Below are positions 14,008-22,546 of a DNA stretch of 57,422 nt, in pieces. The notes under the pieces are model-generated. The model had not been told where the DNA came from. It searched no databases and worked only from the letters and a program-made list of their open reading frames with translations. The DNA comes from an uncultured Alphaproteobacteria bacterium (GTDB taxonomy: Bacteria > Pseudomonadota > Alphaproteobacteria > Methylaequorales > Methylaequoraceae): positions 1 to 57,422 of the forward strand of contig CACBON010000008.1 of NCBI GenBank assembly GCA_902540805.1, in the 5' to 3' direction. Both the position numbers and the translations under genes were made by a program. Position 1 is the first letter of the stretch; every line of letters starts with the position of its first letter.

Positions 14008-14556
14008 ATGAGCGATAATTTTGACATCAAAGTTGGTGAGTCACTAATTGCTGGAGGACCACCAGGAACAGCAGCTGAGCCGGAAGTAGTTATCGGAAAA
14101 TTTAACGGCCCATTTGGAACAGCTTTCGCAACTTTACTAGGCAATCAAGTTAAAGGACATACAAAAGTTCTTGCGATAATGAACACAGACGTAATGGTTA
14201 GGCCAGCAACATTAATGGTGAGCAAGGTCACTGTCAAAGACGACAGATATACCAATATTTTAATGGGAACAGTTCAAGGAGCTATTGCTAATGGTGTGTT
14301 AGATTCCGTTAGAGAGGGTTATATTCCAAAGAAAATAGTTAATGATGTAGGCATTATTGTATCAGTTTGGTTGAATCCAAGTGTAGCTGAAGACAAAAAT
14401 TTAGATCACAAAATACTTTTTGATATTCATCGTAAGGCGACCACGAGTGCAATAAAGAAAGCAATGAAGGACGAGCCATCGATAGATTGGCTTTTAGAAA
14501 ACCAAGATAAAATTGTTCATAAATACTTTGAAAAAGCATTAGATTCAAAAAAATAA
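14008..14556 (+). CDS. Formaldehyde-activating enzyme (Fae) homologue with altered active site
   Basis: 182 residues with full-length similarity to Fae, which condenses formaldehyde with tetrahydromethanopterin. Matching parts are KVGESLIAGG (residues 8-17), VVIGKFNGPFGTAFA, GHTKVLAIM, MVRPATLMVSKVTV and a late KATTSAIKKAM. The segment AHID that carries the proposed catalytic His in characterised Fae reads AEPE here (Glu24), and three extra residues precede it. So it may be a Fae-like paralogue with a different aldehyde, pterin or a non-catalytic role. No other tetrahydromethanopterin-pathway gene is in the window. A strong AAGGAG ribosome site precedes the ATG. It follows the HTH gene. Confidence 0.8.
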   Translation: MSDNFDIKVGESLIAGGPPGTAAEPEVVIGKFNGPFGTAFATLLGNQVKGHTKVLAIMNTDVMVRPATLMVSKVTVKDDRYTNILMGTVQGAIANGVLDSVREGYIPKKIVNDVGIIVSVWLNPSVAEDKNLDHKILFDIHRKATTSAIKKAMKDEPSIDWLLENQDKIVHKYFEKALDSKK

Positions 14557-14643
14557 TGTATATACACATTAAAAAGGTTTCTGAAGTTTTAAGACGTTCT
14601 TTTAAAGTTACCTGCAATCTTATATAAAAAGTGTATATACACT
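14557..14643. repeat. Pair of GTATATAC palindromes between convergent genes
   Basis: TGTATATACACA at 14557-14568 starts right after the fae-like stop codon. A perfect 14-bp palindrome AGTGTATATACACT at 14630-14643 overlaps the stop codon of the glycosyltransferase gene. Each is followed by an A-run (TTAAAAA, AAAAAAA). They may act as opposing terminators, be protein-binding sites, or pair with each other over the 60-nt gap. Confidence 0.6.
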
Positions 14644-16036
14644 AAAAAAATCTCTTCAATATTGACACATATGTAACAAACACAAAAGCAAGTGAACAAA
14701 GAACAGCTGCACTGCCTAAATCTTTGGCTCTTTTTGAAAGGTCGTGATGTGAAAAAGAAATTCTGTCAATAGTGGCTTCAATGCTTGAATTAAGTAATTC
14801 AATTATGAGTAAAAGCATAATACTTCCAATCATGAGAAGTTTTTCTGTGACCTCGGTTGGAAATATAAAAGCAAGAGGGATTAATATCAAAGTGAGAAGT
14901 AATTCTTGTCTGAAAGCACTCTCCTCCTTAAAAGCAAATATAAATCCTGAGAGACTATTTATTAAGGCAAAATATAATCTCTTCAACCCAGTATTCTTTT
15001 TATGTGGATTCTCTTTAAAGACATATGTTTTTGGATCCCTTTTTTTTGAATTTTGTAGATTAGATTCAAAGATATTGACAACATTCTCCCAGGTGAATTT
15101 TTTTACATAATGTAAAGGTTTGTTGGCGGGTATTTTTAATGCATTTAAACAGGCGATTTTAAGATTTTTATTTAGAACCCCTGCACCACTTTTTCCAATA
15201 ACATTAATTGGCCCTGCAACTGGAAATGCTGCTACTGGTAGTCCACACGCCATAGCTTCTAGTAATACTAGTCCGAAAGTATCAGTTTTGCTTGGAAAAA
15301 CGAATAAATCTGCTTTTCCGTAGTATTCATGTAATTCATGTTGTTTTTTTTCACCAAAAAATTTGACATTTGGATATTTTTTTTCGAGTTTGTGTCTATC
15401 TGGACCATCACCTACAATCCATTTTTCACAGTTAAGATCTAATTTTAAAAATGCTTCTAAGTTTTTTTCAATAGCAACTCTTCCTATGTTTATCAAAATC
15501 GGTTTGTCATTTTTCTTTTTTTGCAAAGGGGGTTTGAAAAGTTTAAAATCAACACCTCGTGGCCATATTGTGGTATTATTTATATTCCACTTTTTTAAAT
15601 CTTCTATTACTGATTTTGTAGGAACAAGTATTTTATGTGCTTTACTATGAAACCATTTTAGATAACCATAACTTATAAAAAGAGGAATCCTAATTCTCTT
15701 ATATATATATTCTGCAAATTTTGTATGAAATGAAGTTGTATAAACAATTCCATTTTTCACCACATAATTTCTTCCTGCTAAACCGAGTGGACCCTCAGTT
15801 GCAATATGAATAGCATCTGGATTGAATTCTTTAATTAACTTTTTAACTTTGTTCCCTGGAAAAAAAGATAATCGGATTTCAGGGTAAGTAGGACAAGGAA
15901 ATGTTTTAAACAGATTAGGTGTTATCATTAAAACATTATGACCTTTTTTTTCTAAAAGTTCTTTTGTTTTAGATAACGTATTGACCACTCCATTAACTTG
16001 AGGGTGCCAGGCATCTGAGACAATTACTATTTTCAT
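14642..16036 (-). CDS. GT4 glycosyltransferase fused to a DgkA-type diacylglycerol kinase domain
   Basis: 464 residues from the ATG at 16036 (MKIVIVSDAWHPQVNG). An upstream in-frame start at 16114 would lie inside plcP and adds non-family sequence. Residues 1 to about 330 are a GT4 glycosyltransferase of the Agt/SqdX lipid-glycosylating type, with GVVNTLSKT, a GADLFVFPS-like KADLFVFPSKTDTFG and EAMACGLPV. Residues about 345-464 are a complete DgkA-like domain: ESAFRQE, ELLNSSIEATIDR with the catalytic Glu, and KRAKDLGSAAV, with three hydrophobic helices. PlcP upstream releases diacylglycerol; the first domain would glycosylate it and the second phosphorylate it. The gene starts 10 nt after plcP stops. 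The substrates are inferred. The domain fusion is directly visible. Confidence 0.9.
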   Translation of the reverse strand: MKIVIVSDAWHPQVNGVVNTLSKTKELLEKKGHNVLMITPNLFKTFPCPTYPEIRLSFFPGNKVKKLIKEFNPDAIHIATEGPLGLAGRNYVVKNGIVYTTSFHTKFAEYIYKRIRIPLFISYGYLKWFHSKAHKILVPTKSVIEDLKKWNINNTTIWPRGVDFKLFKPPLQKKKNDKPILINIGRVAIEKNLEAFLKLDLNCEKWIVGDGPDRHKLEKKYPNVKFFGEKKQHELHEYYGKADLFVFPSKTDTFGLVLLEAMACGLPVAAFPVAGPINVIGKSGAGVLNKNLKIACLNALKIPANKPLHYVKKFTWENVVNIFESNLQNSKKRDPKTYVFKENPHKKNTGLKRLYFALINSLSGFIFAFKEESAFRQELLLTLILIPLAFIFPTEVTEKLLMIGSIMLLLIIELLNSSIEATIDRISFSHHDLSKRAKDLGSAAVLCSLAFVFVTYVSILKRFF

Positions 16037-16046
16037 AACTAGGAAA

Positions 16047-16847
16047 TTAAGTTTTTTGTGGGAGTTGAAAGTGACTTGAATGCACTTGAGAAATTCTAGA
16101 TGACCAGTCGACAATCTCTAGATTACCATCGAGGTGTTCTACAATCGCGGTCATAGACTCTACCCAATCACCGCTATTACAATATATTATATCATGAATT
16201 GATTTGAACTCTGCTTTGTGTATATGCCCGCAAACAACACCATCAAACCCTCTTCTTTTTGTTTCCTTAATCATTACTAATTCATAGGCAGTAATAAATG
16301 AAACAGCTTTTTTTACCTTTTGTTTAATAAACTTTGATAATGACCAGTAAGGTAGCTTTAAAAATTGTCTAATATTATTAAATAGATTGTTTAAGCGGAT
16401 TAACATAGCGTAACCCTTGTCACCAACATATGCGAGCCAGCGAGCATGTCTAATAACGCTATCAAATTGATCTCCATGAATGATCCATAATTTCTTACCC
16501 TTGAGAGTGGTATGGGAAGCTTCTTTTTTTATTATTATATCTCCAAAATTCACGCCAATATATTTGCGCGCAGCCTCATCATGGTTACCTGGTACAAATA
16601 CAACTTTTACTCCTTTCCTAGCTTTTCTAAGTAATTTTTGGATAACGTCGTTGTGAGCTTGTGGCCAATACCATTTTTTCTTTAATCGCCATCCATCGAT
16701 AATGTCTCCTACAAGAAAAATTTTTTCGGACTTTGAAACTTTAAGAAACTCTAAAAGCAATTCTGCTTTGCAACCGCTTGAACCTAAATGAACATCTGAA
16801 ATCCATATTGTTCTGTAATGATTGTGTTTAAAGGAAACGCCATCCAT
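16047..16847 (-). CDS. plcP: PlcP-type phospholipase C (COG2908 metallophosphoesterase)
   Basis: 266 residues with all calcineurin-like metal motifs: SDVHLGSSGCKAE (residues 17-29), GDIIDGWRLKK, PGNHDE, HGDQFDSV and GHIHKAEF, and GDWVES near the C-terminus. This subgroup (LpxH relatives) includes PlcP of Sinorhizobium and SAR11, which degrades phospholipids to diacylglycerol under phosphate limitation. LpxH-like UDP-diacylglucosamine hydrolysis is the alternative, but the adjacent glycosyltransferase gene and the Pho setting favour PlcP. A weak Pho-box-like pair lies 22 nt before its start. Confidence 0.87.
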   Translation of the reverse strand: MDGVSFKHNHYRTIWISDVHLGSSGCKAELLLEFLKVSKSEKIFLVGDIIDGWRLKKKWYWPQAHNDVIQKLLRKARKGVKVVFVPGNHDEAARKYIGVNFGDIIIKKEASHTTLKGKKLWIIHGDQFDSVIRHARWLAYVGDKGYAMLIRLNNLFNNIRQFLKLPYWSLSKFIKQKVKKAVSFITAYELVMIKETKRRGFDGVVCGHIHKAEFKSIHDIIYCNSGDWVESMTAIVEHLDGNLEIVDWSSRISQVHSSHFQLPQKT

Positions 16848-16869
16848 TCATATCATTTATCAAATAAAT

Positions 16870-16903
16870 GTGTCAAAATTATTACAACACTACATATAGT
16901 GTT
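16870..16903 (-). promoter_or_regulatory. Putative plcP control region: weak Pho box and inverted repeat
   Basis: On the minus strand TTGTAAT (16881-16887) and TTGACAC (16870-16876) are 11 bp apart and end 22 nt before the plcP ATG, the same distance as the strong box before GAPDH. Overlapping it is a perfect inverted repeat AACACTA-CATA-TAGTGTT (16886-16903), which could be an operator. Confidence 0.4.
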
Positions 16904-16925
16904 ACTAATATGATATGACACAAAA

Positions 16926-16952
16926 AAAAAGAGGCTTATAAAGCCTCTTTTT
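16926..16952 (-). terminator. Rho-independent terminator after the porin gene
   Basis: A 12-bp stem (16926-16937 with 16941-16952, core AGAGGCTT/AAGCCTCT) with a 3-nt ATA loop. Read on the minus strand it ends in a run of at least nine T. It lies 32 bp after the porin stop codon and separates it from plcP. Confidence 0.92.
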
Positions 16953-16984
16953 AATTTTTTAAAATTATCTAAGGAAAGAAAATT

Positions 16985-18409
16985 TTACCATTTAAGGTGT
17001 AGTCTTGCTTGTAAGGTGGAAATGTCAGATGGCGTACCTCTAGCATTATCAAGATCATATTCACCGTAAGCATACTCAAACATGGCTCTAACATTGGAAT
17101 TAAAGTAGTGGTTAAAACCCATGGTATGAACTTGTCCAGCTCCACCGCCACCATCACGTGAACCTACGCCTGTTCCAACATCGTCAAAATCATTAGCGTC
17201 GATCCATTCATACTGATACTTAGGAACAAAACAGTGTCTTTTGCATTTAAGACCACCAACAGCTCCTTTTTTTCCGCTATGCTTATACTTACCAGTAATC
17301 GCATAAGAGATACCAATCGAGCCTCCATAAATATTGTAGTCATCACGAGTCGAGAGAACCCCACTACTAACTTCTTCTGGATCAAATGTATATTTACCGA
17401 TTTGATATTCGGTTTGTAACAATAAAGCATCGTTGAAAATCAAGGACAATTGAGGACCATGAAATGTGTGAGTATCAGCAGTTGTTAAATTACCAATATC
17501 AATAGGCTTATCAACAAAAGTGTGAACACCGTTGGCTCTAGCACTGTTTGTATCATAAGTTTCAGAGCCAGACATATTTAAGTATCCAAAATGATACCCA
17601 AAAAGAGTAGATAATGGACCACCTACTAATGGCGTGTCAGTTTTGTAATGATAATGAACTGCAATACTAGCTCCGTAATGTTCGCTTTCATTATCAGCAT
17701 TTCCTGCTACACCACTATCACCGATAGGTTGAACCAAACCCGACTCTAGACCACTAAAAATACCCATTTTAGCGTGAAATTGTTTACCAAGAGCCCCTGA
17801 CGTGTCATAAACTATACCCATTCTTTGAGCAAAGTTCATCATCTCGTTATGAAGAGGTCGTTCCATGTAGATAAGGTTGTTAGAACTCGTATTCTCATAA
17901 AGACCTTGACCACTTTTTACGTTACCAAAAGAAAATTTACCAACTCCTTTAATACTTTTTGAAATAAAGGCATCTTTAATAACAACATTTCTAACCTTGG
18001 AGTTAGCACTTCCTTCAGCAAAGTCAGGTTGGATAACCCAAGCCCATCCATTACCAATTTTACCTTTGATATCAAATCTCAGTCTTCTGAATTCAGCACC
18101 AAAACCGTTTCCAGTTTCATGCTGAGTCATGGTATGAGTACCTGATTCATAATCAACCAATTGGGTAAGATCGTACATCATACGACCACCAATTTTAAAT
18201 TCATATTTTCCATCCGCACTTTTGATGCTAAGACCTTTTCCTTTTTTAAAGTAAGCTTTGTTATCTCCAGAACCTTTGGACATCTGTTCTTTCATTTTTA
18301 GTATTTCGTTTTGCAGAGCATCGATCTGTGCACCAACGTCTTGTGCTTTGGCGTTTGTAATCAGACCGCTTATTGCCATGATTGCAATACCTGAGTATAA
18401 TTTTTTCAT
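16985..18409 (-). CDS. oprP: Phosphate-selective porin of the OprP/OprO family
   Basis: A 474-residue outer-membrane beta-barrel. It has a signal peptide (MKKLYSGIAIMAIS... ending AKA) and then a short coiled-coil QIDALQNEILKMKEQM at about 28-43 typical of trimeric porins. An FKIGGRMMYDLTQL strand near residue 71, many aromatic-alternating strands, and a C-terminal LQARLHLKW ending in an aromatic residue follow. The Pho box directly upstream supports phosphate or polyphosphate uptake. Specificity for phosphate is by family resemblance (PF07396) and setting. It is a single-gene unit with its own terminator. Confidence 0.88.
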   Translation of the reverse strand: MKKLYSGIAIMAISGLITNAKAQDVGAQIDALQNEILKMKEQMSKGSGDNKAYFKKGKGLSIKSADGKYEFKIGGRMMYDLTQLVDYESGTHTMTQHETGNGFGAEFRRLRFDIKGKIGNGWAWVIQPDFAEGSANSKVRNVVIKDAFISKSIKGVGKFSFGNVKSGQGLYENTSSNNLIYMERPLHNEMMNFAQRMGIVYDTSGALGKQFHAKMGIFSGLESGLVQPIGDSGVAGNADNESEHYGASIAVHYHYKTDTPLVGGPLSTLFGYHFGYLNMSGSETYDTNSARANGVHTFVDKPIDIGNLTTADTHTFHGPQLSLIFNDALLLQTEYQIGKYTFDPEEVSSGVLSTRDDYNIYGGSIGISYAITGKYKHSGKKGAVGGLKCKRHCFVPKYQYEWIDANDFDDVGTGVGSRDGGGGAGQVHTMGFNHYFNSNVRAMFEYAYGEYDLDNARGTPSDISTLQARLHLKW

Positions 18410-18452
18410 AATATTCCCTCGTAAAGTTAAAAAAGTAAGCTAGTAATCTTTT

Positions 18453-18469
18453 GTTACAACTTTATGACA
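18453..18469 (-). promoter_or_regulatory. Pho box upstream of the porin gene
   Basis: On the minus strand TGTCAT (18464-18469) and TGTAAC (18453-18458) with an 11-bp period, ending 43 nt before the ATG. Same sequence pair as in front of GAPDH. Confidence 0.87.
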
Positions 18470-18561
18470 AACAAGCTTTTAATGAAATTTAAACAAGTTT
18501 GTTGCAAAAAAACAACACCAATTTATATCAACAAAATAACACTAAATTAAAAGAAAAATTT

Positions 18562-19821
18562 TTAATAAGATTTGTATTTTTCAAACGTTACAGAAAATGA
18601 TGACCCCTTGTTAACTTCGGATTGAATATTTAATTGTGCATTATGTCTGTTTAAAATATGTTTGACAATTGAGAGACCAAGGCCGGTGTGACCAGTATCT
18701 CTTGGTCTTGAGGTGTCAATTCTATAGAACCTTTTGGTCAGCATTGGAATATTTTGATTTGAAATTCCAATGCCAAAATCTTGCACAAGAAACACTACGG
18801 TATTTAGTTTTGTCATTAATTTTATTTGTACAGGTTTCTTGGACTGACTGTGGGTTAAAGCATTTTCTATGATATTAAAAAAAACTTGCTCTAATTCTGA
18901 TTCATCACCAATAATCTCAGTTTTTCTTTTAGGAATTGAAAACTGATATTTTGTTTTGCTCAAAAACTTTCTTTCTTTACATGTTTTTCGAATATTTTCC
19001 AAAATTTCGTTAAGATTAACCTTGCCTTCAGGGGGGATATATTCAATCCTTTCAATTCGTGTAAGAGAAAGGAGATCTTTAACTAACGATGACATTCGGC
19101 TAGCTTCATTGAACATAGTTTTAAGGAATTCTTCCTTTTTTGAATTTTTTTTGGGAGACTCATTTATTAAAGTCTCACAGTATCCAATAATTGATGCAAT
19201 TGGAGTTTTTAATTCATGACTAGCATTTGCTATAAAATCTCTCTGAATATTCTGAATATTGTGTTGAGATGTCGCATCAAATAGTCTTATAAAATTTAAT
19301 TTATTTTTACCTAAATCCCTTCGACCTGAAATCCAAATATTAAAGATTTTTTCCTTTGGATAAATTAAATTCAACTCTTTCTCAACAGGTTTCTTTTGTT
19401 TAACAGATTCATCGATAAGCGAGCTTAGTTCTGGTATTCTAATAGCTGAGAAAATATTTTTTTGCTTTGAATCTTCTCCAAAAAAATTAATGGCTTGTTC
19501 ATTCATTTCAATAATTATGTTGTTTTGGTCAATTATAAGAAGGGGGTCAGGAAAAAATTGAAAAAAATAGTCATAGAAAAAAATTCTCAACCTTGAGAAC
19601 TTCGACTTTTCATTAAGATTTTTTATTATTAAATTAAGATTAAAAATTAGCGGTTGAAAAAGATTAAAGAAAAAAACCTTATCAGATCTAACTGCACTCC
19701 CTTTAAAATTTTGCAGCGATTTACTAATAATCTTCAAATCTTTTATGAAAATTATTAGCAAGATTAAGGATACAACAAACAAAAAAAGAAATACAATAAT
19801 TATGTCTTTATGAACGAACAT
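18562..19821 (-). CDS. phoR: PhoR-type phosphate sensor histidine kinase
   Basis: 419 residues: one strong N-terminal transmembrane segment (7-28), a PAS domain (about 82-180, PDPLLIIDQNNIIIEMN), a HisKA domain with the phospho-acceptor His202 in NASHELKTPIASI, and an HATPase domain (EQVFFNIIENALTHS, DFGIGIS, TGHTGLGLSIVKHI). This is the normal PhoR layout. PhoR phosphorylates PhoB when phosphate is scarce. phoB is not in the window; it may lie beyond pstS at the left. The gene is divergent from mutS with only 39 bp between starts, and no Pho box was seen there. Confidence 0.9.
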   Translation of the reverse strand: MFVHKDIIIVFLFLFVVSLILLIIFIKDLKIISKSLQNFKGSAVRSDKVFFFNLFQPLIFNLNLIIKNLNEKSKFSRLRIFFYDYFFQFFPDPLLIIDQNNIIIEMNEQAINFFGEDSKQKNIFSAIRIPELSSLIDESVKQKKPVEKELNLIYPKEKIFNIWISGRRDLGKNKLNFIRLFDATSQHNIQNIQRDFIANASHELKTPIASIIGYCETLINESPKKNSKKEEFLKTMFNEASRMSSLVKDLLSLTRIERIEYIPPEGKVNLNEILENIRKTCKERKFLSKTKYQFSIPKRKTEIIGDESELEQVFFNIIENALTHSQSKKPVQIKLMTKLNTVVFLVQDFGIGISNQNIPMLTKRFYRIDTSRPRDTGHTGLGLSIVKHILNRHNAQLNIQSEVNKGSSFSVTFEKYKSY

Positions 19822-19860
19822 GAAAATGATTTAATATTTTGTATACTAACTTAAATTAAT

Positions 19861-22542
19861 ATGAAATTAAAACAACCTGATATAAAAGGTTTCAATCCAT
19901 TAGACACAATTAATGAAAAGTCTAAACCTACTCCAATGATGCAACAATATTTGGAGGTAAAATCGAGACATAAAGAATACTTATTGTTTTATAGAATGGG
20001 AGACTTTTACGAGCTTTTTTTTGAGGACGCCATAGAAGCTTCTTCAGCATTAGGCATTGCTCTCACAAAGAGAGGAAAATTAAATAATAAGGATATTCCA
20101 ATGTGCGGCGTTCCAGCACATGCATCGCAAAACTATTTATCAAGATTAATAAATCAAGGTTATAAAGTTGCAGTCGCGGAACAGTTGGAAACAAAAGATG
20201 ACCAAATTACTTCATCAAAAAATAAAAAAATTTTTACTAGAGATGTCGTAAGAATTATTACACCTGGAACAATATTAGATGATTCTCTCCTCGATTCAAA
20301 AATAAACAATCATCTTTTAAGTATCTCAATCATAAAGGGAGATATATCAATATCTTGGTCTGATATGTCAACAGGTGTGATAAAGCTTCAAAGAGTTAAA
20401 GGCAAGAATTCAATTAATGAGCTTTATGAATTGATAAATAAAATTGCTCCTGAGGAGATAATTATTTCAGATAAAATAGATAAAATAAAATTGCTCGACT
20501 CAAAATTTAATTATCTGGAGAAGAAAATTTCAAAAGTTCCTAGCAATTTTTTTGATTTTGAAAGTAATAAATCTAAAATAAAAGAATTTTTTAAGCGATC
20601 TTTTATTGAGACGCTGGGCGATTTGAGTGATTCAGATATGAGCGCCTTAGGGGCTTTAATACATTATTTGGAACTTACACAAAAACAAAATATTCCTTTA
20701 ATTAATAATTTTGAGTTGGTCGATAAAAAAAATTATATGCAAATTGATCATTTTTCAATTAAAAGTCTGGAATTATTAGAAAAAAATGATGGTCAAAAAG
20801 ATGGTTCTCTTCTTAGCGTTATAGACAAAACTAAAACTGCTTCAGGCGGCAGATTAATCAAAGATTTTTTGAAGGAACCTCTTATAGATAAATATGAAAT
20901 AAAAAGAAGACACCAATTAGTTGACAATTTGATAAGACACTCTCTTGCAACGGAACGAATTATTAATTTTTTGTCGCAACTTTCAGATGTCGAAAGAGCA
21001 TTATCTAGAATAAGTGCTAATTTAAATAACCCTAGAGATCTTTTAATATTGAAAAACTTCGTTACAAATGCGCATGAAATATTTGAAGAGGTACGAGGTT
21101 TTAAAAGTGAAGAAATGGATCTTCTTTTACCCAACAATCTTTCATTAGAAAAAGCAATGATTCTGGAAAAAGTCATTTCAAATAATATAACAGAAAACCC
21201 TCCAGTTAATTTGCATGATGGAGGAGTATTTAAAAAAGGTGTTAATAGTAAACTTGATTCTCTTAGAGATATTAAAAATCTAAAACAAAAAGAAATACTC
21301 GAGATGCAGGAAGAATATGGCCGACTTACAGAAATCACAAATTTAAAAATAAAGTTCAATAATATTCATGGATATTTCGTTGAGGTAACAAATAAAAATG
21401 CGAAAAAAGTAATAAATAATGAGAACTTTAAATTTAATCTAATTCAAAATACTGTAAATAATTCACGGTTTCAAACAGAAGAACTTAGGAAAGTTTCTGA
21501 TGAAATACTTAATGCTCAAGAGGAATCAATTATACTTGAAAAAGATCTTTATAGTGAGATCTGTCAGAAAATAAACAACGCAAATAAGGAAATTTATCAC
21601 ATCTCCAAAAAAATTTCGTTCGTAGATGTAATTTCAAGTTTTGCAAGTCTAGCAATAGATAAGAATTACTGTAGACCAAATATTGTTAGAGAAAATAAGA
21701 TTGAAATAACTGATGGTCGACATCCTGTAGTAGAAGAAAGTTTATTTAAAAATGCGCAAGAATTTACTCCAAACGATTGTGTTATGAATAAAAATAATTT
21801 CGCTTGGCTTATGACTGGTCCAAATATGGCAGGTAAAAGTACTTTTTTAAGGCAGACTGCAATCATAATTATTTTAAATCAAATTGGTTCATTTGTACCA
21901 GCAAAGTCTGCCAACCTTGGTGTTTTTGATAAAGTATTTACGAGAATTGGAGCTTCAGACAACTTGTCCAAGGGTATGTCAACTTTTATGACAGAAATGA
22001 TAGAGACTTCTAGAATAATCAATGAAGCAACTAAAAACTCACTTGTAATTTTGGATGAGCTTGGAAGAGGCACATCTACCGAAGACGGACTTGCTATAGC
22101 ACAAGCAGTGTTGGAGTTTATATTAAAAGAAATAAATTGCTTAACACTTTTTGCAACGCATTATAAACAGCTTAGCTCTCTATCAAGTGATTATAAATGT
22201 CTAGAACTCAAGACACTTCAAATTAAAAAATGGAATGATGATATTATTTTTCTTTATAAAGTAGTTGATGGGATATCAGAGGGATCATTTGGCTTGCATG
22301 TTGCTAACATGGCTGGATTAAAAAAACCAATTGTAATTAGATCTAAAGAAATTCTAGAGTCATTTGATTCAGAAAAAGAGTATAAAGCAACTTCAAAAAA
22401 AAATGATGGCTTTAATGCAAATGATAATATTATTGAAAATAAATTAAATGATCTTCAAAACATGTTAGACAGAGTCAATCTTGATGAGGTTAGTCCTAAA
22501 GATGCACTAGATATTCTTTATGCTATGAAAAAAAACTTCTAA
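19861..22542 (+). CDS. mutS: DNA mismatch repair ATPase MutS
   Basis: 893 residues, normal length. The mismatch-recognition domain has YRMGDFYELFFEDA near residue 44 with the Phe-x-Glu class motif (the F-Y-E of DFYE). The ATPase has Walker A GPNMAGKSTFLRQ near residue 650, ASDNLSKGMSTFMTEM, Walker B LVILDELGRGTSTEDG near residue 728, and FATHYKQL. It recognises base mismatches and recruits MutL. The next gene, glnD, begins 4 nt after its stop, a common alphaproteobacterial pairing. Confidence 0.97.
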   Translation: MKLKQPDIKGFNPLDTINEKSKPTPMMQQYLEVKSRHKEYLLFYRMGDFYELFFEDAIEASSALGIALTKRGKLNNKDIPMCGVPAHASQNYLSRLINQGYKVAVAEQLETKDDQITSSKNKKIFTRDVVRIITPGTILDDSLLDSKINNHLLSISIIKGDISISWSDMSTGVIKLQRVKGKNSINELYELINKIAPEEIIISDKIDKIKLLDSKFNYLEKKISKVPSNFFDFESNKSKIKEFFKRSFIETLGDLSDSDMSALGALIHYLELTQKQNIPLINNFELVDKKNYMQIDHFSIKSLELLEKNDGQKDGSLLSVIDKTKTASGGRLIKDFLKEPLIDKYEIKRRHQLVDNLIRHSLATERIINFLSQLSDVERALSRISANLNNPRDLLILKNFVTNAHEIFEEVRGFKSEEMDLLLPNNLSLEKAMILEKVISNNITENPPVNLHDGGVFKKGVNSKLDSLRDIKNLKQKEILEMQEEYGRLTEITNLKIKFNNIHGYFVEVTNKNAKKVINNENFKFNLIQNTVNNSRFQTEELRKVSDEILNAQEESIILEKDLYSEICQKINNANKEIYHISKKISFVDVISSFASLAIDKNYCRPNIVRENKIEITDGRHPVVEESLFKNAQEFTPNDCVMNKNNFAWLMTGPNMAGKSTFLRQTAIIIILNQIGSFVPAKSANLGVFDKVFTRIGASDNLSKGMSTFMTEMIETSRIINEATKNSLVILDELGRGTSTEDGLAIAQAVLEFILKEINCLTLFATHYKQLSSLSSDYKCLELKTLQIKKWNDDIIFLYKVVDGISEGSFGLHVANMAGLKKPIVIRSKEILESFDSEKEYKATSKKNDGFNANDNIIENKLNDLQNMLDRVNLDEVSPKDALDILYAMKKNF

Positions 22543-22546
22543 GATA

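Noticed and set aside
14018-14640. Minus-strand frame 14354-14617 as a small gene
   Set aside because: Antisense to the Fae homologue and overlaps the palindromes; no start signal or domain.
20793-21359. Minus-strand frame of 188 codons in mutS
   Set aside because: Entirely antisense within mutS, no recognisable domain.
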